Shown here: piece after piece, positions 56,466-64,000 of the stretch
Layout: each line of letters begins with the position of its first letter
Numbering within the stretch: position 1 is the first letter of the stretch
Origin: Heliocybe sulcata
Taxonomy: Eukaryota; Basidiomycota; Agaricomycetes; Gloeophyllales; Gloeophyllaceae
DNA length: 64,000 bases
Direction: 5' to 3'
Assembly: GCA_004369045.1 (NCBI GenBank)
Contig: ML213511.1
Location: forward strand, 1,040,349-1,104,348
Notes under the pieces: model-generated
What the model was told of the DNA's origin: nothing
The model's database searches: none
The model's input: only the letters and a program-made list of their open reading frames with translations
Translations under genes and position numbers: made by a program

Positions 56466-56778
56466 TATCCGGCGAATCCGACTCTTATGGTCAGACTCTC
56501 CATACGAATCCTCGCTGCATGCCTTGAGCGTACCGCTACTCCCGTGCAGATAGTATAACTTCCTCCAATTGCTCGTGCTGGTTCAGGCTATTAATTTGCC
56601 TCCAGGCTTTGGGCTCTGACACGCTGTCTGGGGCGAGGATTCCTTCACAAATATTTGACTGCCCAAGGAATACTTCCGTCGCTGGTTCAGTACTATCTCT
56701 GCGGGATCGACACCATAGATAGTCCAGTCTGTTCGCTACAATTATACGATGAACCTTAGTCGATAACATGTACGGAAC
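56466..56778. other. Convergent intergenic space
   Basis: Between two converging genes. A short minus-strand frame (56536-56769) is not recognised. Extra 3' coding sequence of the ubiquitin-like gene could fall here if its last exon is spliced. Confidence 0.35.
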
Positions 56779-57948
56779 TCAAGGGCCCGCATATCGGTAC
56801 ATAGGACCGGTGCTGCTATCAAGGCACTCGTCGTGCAATACAGTCGTAAATTTACAGAGTCCCATACCCGCCACGGAGACGCAGTCCTGTGTTGTGCGAG
56901 GACGCGAGCAGGGCATCAGCTCTTCTTCCGAATAAGCCAGATGCTTGAGAGACCCACCGAGGTGAAGGGTGCTCTCTTTCTGGACACCGTAATCTAAGAG
57001 GGCTCTTCCCGGCTCCAGCTGTTTACCCGCGTACAGTAGCCGTTGCTCCTGCGGCGGGATCTGGGTCTTCTCCTCTACTTTCCGCTGAAGATGTTCGACC
57101 GAATCAGAGAGAGCGACCATTATCGCCATGGTCCTGCCGTTCAGGTTCCTGACAAAGATCTGGACCTCTTCGTCTGAGACGTGTCGCCCCTCTTTACGGT
57201 TCGAAACTTGCGTCGGGCGATGTACCTCTTCTGCTGACTCCTTCCTCCCTGAAGTCATGGACAACATTGTAGATAATGCAGCAAGGTCTGAGTTGATGAC
57301 TCACAGAGTTGGATTACATTGTCGTTCGCAATGTTGTAATCTGTGAGCTTCTTCGAGTCATTGAGTATTAGTCCGCGCAGCAGCAATCGCTGCTCGCCGA
57401 CTGGAACTCCGCTCGAGGCTTCAATAACTTGCTTCAATTTCTTGATGCTCTGGTTGCGCTCTACGACCACGGTATATTGATCCTCAGTATGCATCTTGAC
57501 GTACAGTCTCATTTCGCTGGCAGACAACGCGACCGGGACTTTCTCCTTTCCCTTCTTGAGCTCAGAGGGATCCCGGTCAGTCTTATTTGGAAGTGGACAG
57601 CGATGTGCTTGCGGGGTTCCGCCTCGCAAAGAAAGACCTGTCAACAATTTGTGAGCAGTGTATAGGAGCAGTTGTGAGTAACAGTCGACCTGCCTATGGT
57701 CACAGTAGTCTCGCTGGTGATTCCAGCTTCTTCAAATGTTGCATCCTCGTTCAACTCGCGGCCTGCAAATTTGAGCCGGAGTGCATGCTTCCTGCCGGTA
57801 AAATGTGAGCTCCCTTTATAATCATGAACATTTGCTGGACAAACGGGCAGAAGTCGGATGCTTTGATCCTGATGGAATCCACTTTGTCTGTAGCTTCGAC
57901 TTGGATAGTGTGCAGTGTGCCCGAGATGTCTTGTAGGAAGAGCTGCAT
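56779..57948 (-). CDS. Protein with three tandem divergent ubiquitin-like domains
   Basis: Four exons (57845-57948, 57694-57791, 57305-57637, 56779-57248) join in phase to 334 aa. Domain 1: [26 protein letters not shown]..., completed by the first splice as [18 protein letters not shown] and by the second as [14 protein letters not shown]. Domain 2: [59 protein letters not shown]. Domain 3: [62 protein letters not shown]. Each follows ubiquitin's beta-grasp pattern closely, but they differ strongly from each other and from ubiquitin. Linkers of about 25-35 charged residues separate them, so this is not ordinary polyubiquitin. Domain 1 ends in LRGG followed by Thr. The second intron needs a GC donor (ATAG|GCAGGT). 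A 60-residue tail follows domain 3. Confidence 0.78.
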
Positions 57949-58746
57949 GACGTCCGTTGTAAGAGTGTTATGGCAATGATAGCGATGGACGGTCACAGGC
58001 GGAGGCGTCTGAAGGGGCCATGCCCAGATGTATTTATGAGAACGAGCCGCTGTTGTGTGACGGGCCTAAAATAGCTTCGTAAAATACCTAAAATAATCGA
58101 TGGCGGGAGGGGAGACTGAAGACCGGACCTACAAGGAATATATGCCAGCTCAAGTGACTAGTAATTGCTTAGCACCTTGGATTCCGAGGGAATATTCGAG
58201 GATTTCGAGCTATGTAAGCTCTAAACCGAGACTGAAGTAAATTCCTTCAATAATAGCTGCCGCAATATTACCAAGAAATAGACTGCAGAAAACTGTAGAT
58301 AGCTCTCTGCTAGTAGCTGACGCAATACCAGTGGGAAACCAGATCACAGTTAATATCTGAAGATAATCCCGAGTGACGGAAAACCCAAGTCACTGATATT
58401 GAACTAAAGACATGAGTAGCTACAATAGTGACCTATTGGCTGGAATATGCTGAGATGCAGCTGAGGATGATGGGTTGAATGTAACGACTGACTTTATTGC
58501 AGCGCATCGAGCGCGTCTTATATACTTGAGGGAGTTGGCCATTGCAGGGCATGGCATTATTTTTCGAGTCCTGAGTATATTTTAGTTATTCATCAATATT
58601 TGTGCATAAATAGCCAGTGTAGCTGATCTCCGCTGTGCAGTAAGGAGCGTGGTTATGCTTGTTGTGCTTATATTTCCCTCTTTCATGCACTGTCTTCCTG
58701 TTGTGATACCATCATTATACCATATGTTACCTTCCGAATCAATAAA
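57949..58746. other. Spacer between the ubiquitin-like gene and the Helitron ORF
   Basis: No coding signal. The 3' end of the Helitron (a short hairpin followed by CTRR) should lie here when read on the minus strand. GC-rich palindromes such as GCGC..TCGAT..GCGC near 58505-58517 are candidates, but I could not fix the end. Confidence 0.35.
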
Positions 58747-61700
58747 TCAGGATGTAAAGTGGAAGTCTCCAAAGTATATGATACCTCTAAGGTAGAATCT
58801 CTTTCTTCGATTGTTATGAATGTACAGGTATTTGCTTGGCTTAGTGGAATTTCCTGTAAGGTGTATGCCAATAATGCCAGGAATTTTGGAGATAGTGGTT
58901 ATAGTTTTGACATTTTGTCTACAGCATTTTACTCCATGGTATACACCTTCAGTACTCAGATTGTTTTCTATCCATTTTCGGGTGGTTGATATTGGAGAAT
59001 TAGGACTAGAGGATGGAGATAGGGTGCAGTCAAAGAATGGAGTTGTTATTTCGTGCAAGACTGTATGTTTGCACCTTGGACATTTTGATGTGATGCTTCC
59101 TATTGTATCGGTTTTTGTTAACTCTTGATACAACTCTAGGACACTTGTGCCTTCCCCCCGTCTTAATGGAAACCTGTTCCGATCTGCATTGTTGAGTATA
59201 ATCCGTAGATTATCTCTGGACTGTTCCATGTTTATTTCACCTAAATTGATTAAGTCAAATTCTGATAGCACGGTAACTATGGTGTCATTAGTGCCTAGTT
59301 CCTTGGTCCATTTCTCTCGATTATCAGACCATAGGTTGTATAGGATCGTAAGCAAGGCATCATAAGCACAGCTATAGTTTGATTTCCAAATAAAGCCTAC
59401 TGGGTCCGGTTTAAGGGTGAGATCTTGCGAGTTATCAGGAGGAAATTCAATTACAGGGTCTGGTGAGAGCATAGTGGTGTTTGATTTGTTAATATCTTTG
59501 GATTTTTCTTTAGCATATATATCTTGGTTTTGTTTTGTCAGTGGTCTTAATATGTCCTTTGGTCTTGATGGTTTGATGAGCATCCACTCTGAGTCCTCTG
59601 TCATGTCAATCAGTTTCAGTGGTTCTGTCACGGACCATCTGATGGCAGGGTGGACTATTTCTGGGCAATAGTCAGCTTTCCATTGTTGGTACGAGCGGAC
59701 TAATGTGTTTCTCCGATGACCCTCAATGTGGGCAGGCAATATTCCATGATAAGTAAGATCAGAAATATGGTCCAGAATTTCCAGTTCCCTGAACTCTTGT
59801 CTTAGAAAGCCGGATGTCCCCCCAGTTATCCGCTTGGGGTCAAACCCTTGCACAATGACTGTACCCTCAGTAGAAGCACTTCTAGACAGACATGTGTAAT
59901 ATGACTGATGACTGTGGCAGTTATTGAGATCTACTACATTATTCGGTCTTGTCCGTCCTTGTGATGCATAATCTGTCATCGCAAAATTAGGAAGTATTGG
60001 AATCTGTTGTCGAACTATCTTCTCAAGAGTATCATTGGGCAATCGACATTCAATCTCCAAGGCCTCTCTACTAATAGGCACGACATTTGGTGGTAAATCC
60101 TCAAGTTGTATTTCTTTAGGAGGGTTAACAAGTTCCACAAACAATGTGTCTAGTATATTGACTCCATCTATATCATGGGAATGCCATGTTACCACTCTAG
60201 CTTTGGCCCCATTTGTTATGCAACACTCAGTTGCAATTTTTTTTTTTATTAATATAGGCATGCCTTTACATAGTGACAACTTTCCGGCTGAATGTCCGGT
60301 ATCAGTATGCAGCAAATTCCATAATATTTTCTGTATTTCAGGTTCAATAATCTCAGATGGATGTACTTGTTTAGCATATTTTGTTTTTTTCCGCTGCCTG
60401 GATTGGGTAGGGTTTTTCCACTTATCCAATGAGTAAAAATCTGTTAGGATTTGATTGGTATCCATAGCAAATTGTTTAGCGCCTAACATATTAATCTTGT
60501 CCCGGTGCATATTACGGGCTGTTATAACTGAAATATGTCTAAATCTTGGGTCGGCTAGCTTTGGCTTACCTTGAGTAAGACCGGCTATTCGGGATCTTAG
60601 AAATGTTATATCTTCATCTGTGCATGATTTGTACCTCATATTTTCTAGTGCTGTTCGTAACTTAGCGTCTTCTGTGGATTGAGTCCGCTGTCGCATATTT
60701 TCTCGTAGGATAACAACCACAGTAAATTGATGCCATAATGCTTTCCCTATGGCAGTTTGCTGTGCCATTAATGACATACGTGGACCAGCCTTGGTGCCCA
60801 CAATCGAGCTATATAGTGGATGGCGGTTCATGGCCGGAGGAAGCTGGGCGAAGTCTCCACAAAGAATCATGTTAATGCCACCAAACGGGTCATCATTATT
60901 ATTTTTACCCTTACATAATTGGGAGCATATGTGATATAAATCATAGCAGCTGACCATTGATACTTCATCAATAAATATATAATCAATACCTTCCAACTTG
61001 GCTTGCATATTAGCGGTACCGGTAGCAGAGTCATTGGTTTTGTCTGATTTATCAGCAAGACCTAATATGGAATGATAAGTGGATCCGCCGACAAGTGCAG
61101 CGGCTGAACCAGTAGGTGCTAATACTAGGAACCTATGAGATTCATTTCTTGAGTTAAAAAAATCGATTAATGCTCTTATTACCTGGGATTTTCCTGTACC
61201 AGCCATGCCACCCAAGTACATTTTTAATTGGTCTGTTTGAGGCATAGAGGCATGATTTGTTATAACTCTGAAGGCTCTTTCTTGCTGGGGACGCAATGAA
61301 AATCTGTCTATGATTGCAGCTTGTATGGATACAATTATTGGACTGTTGGCAATGAACTCTTTCAATAAATATCTTTTGTCTACTATTTTGACCTCATTCC
61401 ACTCTGTAGGTCGTATATTTGTTGATGATGAGGTGCTTTTGGGTACTGCCCTGTCCCTGTCTCTTTTTTGTATTATTTCCTCCTTTTTTTTCTGAATACT
61501 GTCAGACCAATATTGTCTAGTTTTTAATTCAATGGAAATATCCGTGGGTAAACTAAAATTATGATGTCCCTTCAGTGGTAGAAGCAGCCAGAGCCTTTTA
61601 AAACTGATTCCATTTCCTCCATCTGTCTTAAGCGGTTAATGGCCTTTTTACCAATTTGTGTATACTCTGAAGCATCTGGATGCACTACAAAGTCTAAGTT

Positions 61701-64000
61701 ATCATACATATCGTCAACCTGGTCAGCATCTATGCCTATTCTTAGCAATAATTCCTTGGTATGGAGCGTAGGCATTCCTGATGTCATCATGGCTTTTCTT
61801 TGTTTTGAATAGTCATCACGTGCATCGTAACATTCATATCTGATATTGAAGAAATTCATTAATTCTTGTTGTCTCAGTGTGAAATTATACTTTAAGTAAG
61901 CATCATCCCAGCTCTCTTCTTCCTCTTTAAGATCTTTACCTTTTCTCCAGTGCTTGAATAATGTTAGCATAGTAGTGCAATAGAACTCACGATTACCACT
62001 ATCTTTTCTTGGGAGGTTACCGCCAATGAAATTGGGTACCAGCGCCCGCATCTCTTTGACCATGATTACATTATGAGTATTGTGTTGAGGATGATGTATT
62101 GTAAAATTATATCCCACATGCTCTTTTTGTCTATCTTGTCCTTCAATACTGATGGTACCAAGCTGGTCATGTGGATCATTCAATTTAGCGTCTGCCTGAG
62201 AGGAGGTACTAGTTTTGCTAGTAATTCGTGTTTTTCTTGCCAAGCATATCCAGTCATATAGACTGATTGTCTCGTAGATGTCAGGTCTATATATATAATC
62301 CATCACAACAGAGTACATTATATAGCCATTAGCTGTATGTTTTATCAAGACTCAATGTTTTGGCTCTTCAGTATTTTCCTCAGATTTGATATCCGAAGGT
62401 ACTTCATTCTGATCCGACAAGTCCCAGTCAGTGAGAACTTCATTAACATAGGCCTTCCAGTAAATGGTCTTAAATCTATGACTAGTATAATGATCGGGGT
62501 TACCCAATAAATAAGCGCTTGCCATGGGTGCACCAATTTCCATTTTAACAGTCAATGAGTTTACAATCTGGGTTAATAATTTTCTGGCCTTCTCCTGATC
62601 ATCCAATGTGCCTCCGATCATGGTGGATTGTCTATCAAACACATCTCTTATGGTCTGAAATATTGTATAAGTCTTCAAGGGAGTTTTTTTTGTTATATAA
62701 TCTGTAACATATGCTACAATAGCCTTTAAGGCAGTCCCCGATAGTAGACTGGTGACATCAGAGTTGGACCTTAATAAATAGGTTAAAATAGGTGTAAATG
62801 TATTAAGGTTACTTTCTAATTTCTTGAGTTGTATGGATCCATCTTCCTGATCTACCATAGTTTCCTCAACAATAGGACGGGGAAATCTGGCTTTGCACCG
62901 GCCATTTACAAGACAATGGTCACCACATTTATGTACATTTGACCTATACAACAGATCGTTTACGGTACCCCTAAATTGGTGCCACCAGGTATCACTCCGA
63001 CTACAGTCAATGCAATCTTGTACTGGATCATGCTTGCAAGGACGAGGTGGGGGAACAGGTAAGGTTTGTGTGGGGTCTTTATATCTGGGGTCACTTTCAG
63101 CATACTTAACCTCAGCTTCCACTTCAATTAATGATTTGCCTATAAATTCTCCCTGATGCGCAGTCTCAAGATATTGTATCATTTTTTTCCGAAAAATAGA
63201 ATCATTGGCAATTATGCGGTCCCTGATTTCTTGGGGACTGAGAGAGTTAGTTATCCACAGAAGTAAATGTAAGTGTAATGTCAGTCTTCCTTGCTGCTCG
63301 ACTGTACCATAATATGCAGAAGATTTTCCATACAACCCATCTTGTTCCGAACCTACACCTAACACATGTTTTATAAATAATTTAACCATCATATCAAAAA
63401 ATCTTGCACCCGCGACAGGATTCCCAGCAACTAATCATGATCTATGGTCCTTAGGTAAAAGATCTATACTGAATGACTGCATGGTGTCAGCATAGTAGAG
63501 ACATATCAGATGTTGAACATCTGCAGGAGCAAATGTAATGAACCAGGAAGGTGCTCCTTTATAGGCTATCAGAGACCATATTTCATTTCTCATATATTTT
63601 TTGTTTGTGAGTGACCCATCCACACACCCACCAATCAGGTCTAGATCGTGTAGTAGTTGAAAGCAGTTCTTTTCATCTTCAGTCATAGGCTGTACTTTTT
63701 CTCCTTTAGACATCCTTGTAGCAAGCTCTGCCAAGACAAATTTATTGATGGACAGCAGTCTATTAGTGATGTCATTGAATGAATTCCTGTCTGCTGCAAG
63801 GAAACCACCAGTAGTGCTAGATTTGATCTGCTCTTGATTGAAAGCAATAATGGGAAAATACTGATCCAACTGAAATCTTTTATCATGATACATGAGAAGT
63901 TGACGCTTGTGTACCTTCTCTGGAACTTTATCTAAAATATGAATATTTCCCAGCCCACCTAACCCGTACGGAAATAGCCATGGAAACATTTGAGGATATA
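58747..64000 (-). mobile_element. Helitron rolling-circle transposon (5' part beyond the window)
   Basis: The right 5.2 kb is markedly AT-richer than the rest and carries one long Rep/helicase coding region on the minus strand. Helitrons are rolling-circle DNA transposons that use a HUH endonuclease fused to a Pif1-type helicase and leave no target duplication. The start of the coding region lies outside the window. No terminal structure was identified with certainty. Confidence 0.85.
58747..64000 (-). pseudogene. Helitron Rep/helicase ORF with C-terminal peptidase-like domain, interrupted
   Basis: Reading leftward: Helitron-like N domain (MFPWLFPYGLGG, GAPSWFITFAPADVQH). Next is the HUH motif LTLHLHLLLW near 63260 and the two-tyrosine motif AYVTDYITKK near 62700. 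The Pif1 family helicase follows with Walker A GMAGTGKSQVI near 61190, Walker B IFIDEVSM, motif LCGDFAQLPP and ending TDYASQGRT...YTCLSRS. The C-terminal extension FIWKSNYSCAYDALLTILYNLWSD resembles a cysteine-peptidase-like domain found in fungal Helitrons. Lesions: in-frame TGA at 63435-63437 and at 62352-62354, and a frame change near 61565-61575. All domains are otherwise open, so the copy is recently inactivated. Confidence 0.85.

Noticed and set aside
57751-57850. Broken first ubiquitin-like domain
   Set aside because: A 53-nt intron (57792-57844) brings the two halves into one reading frame and yields [12 protein letters not shown], so no lesion is needed.
58500-58520. GCGC-TCGAT-GCGC palindrome as the Helitron 3' hairpin
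   Set aside because: No CTRR followed by T at the expected distance was certain; kept only as a candidate in the spacer entry.
1-64000. CRISPR arrays, bacterial operons, tRNA or rRNA genes
   Set aside because: No regularly spaced repeats, no cloverleaf or rRNA sequence was recognised; introns and families are eukaryotic.

Overview
The window reads as nuclear DNA of a mushroom-forming basidiomycete (Agaricomycetes). Genes are cut by many introns of about 45-60 nt with GT-AG ends. Families typical of this class are present: a FunK1-type protein kinase, a PriA-like secreted cysteine-rich protein, an HSPA12-like Hsp70 and a basidiomycete-type Helitron. I assembled gene models by eye from splice signals and family knowledge, so exon edges are inferences. 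No tRNA, rRNA or CRISPR array was seen.

Layout. 1-7 kb: a 3'-truncated EPL1 homologue (-), a complete AzgA-type purine permease (-) and a complete short-chain dehydrogenase (+). 7-12.8 kb: gene-poor, with a decayed copy of a kinase/membrane-protein cassette (8.3-9.75 kb). 12.9-30 kb: a coiled-coil membrane protein, a basidiomycete orphan protein, a divergent ClpB/Hsp104 paralogue, inositol phosphorylceramide synthase (AUR1), a PhyH-like dioxygenase, an HSPA12-like Hsp70, a coiled-coil protein (possibly one gene with the ORF upstream of it) and a SAP-like chromatin protein. 30.6-45.1 kb: an alpha/beta hydrolase, a D-amino-acid oxidase, an EamA transporter, an MpaB-like oxygenase, TAF11, a C2H2 zinc-finger protein, a disordered basic protein and a PriA-like protein.

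45.3-54.9 kb is rearranged. An intact membrane-protein gene (+) is followed by a Mutator-like element with about 780-bp inverted repeats, a 10-bp target duplication and an N gap at its centre. Then come an intact FunK1 kinase (-), a GC-rich repeat block and an inverted pseudogene copy of the membrane-protein gene (-). 55.4-58 kb holds a RING-H2 gene converging on a gene with three tandem ubiquitin-like domains. 58.7 kb to the end is an AT-richer Helitron (-) with a Rep/helicase ORF broken by two in-frame TGA codons and one frameshift.

Housekeeping functions include chromatin and transcription (EPL1, TAF11, the SAP-like protein), sphingolipid synthesis (AUR1) and purine uptake. The less ordinary material is the divergent ClpB paralogue near the HSPA12-like gene, the RING/triple-UBL pair, and the FunK1/membrane-protein cassette with its inverted and decayed copies.
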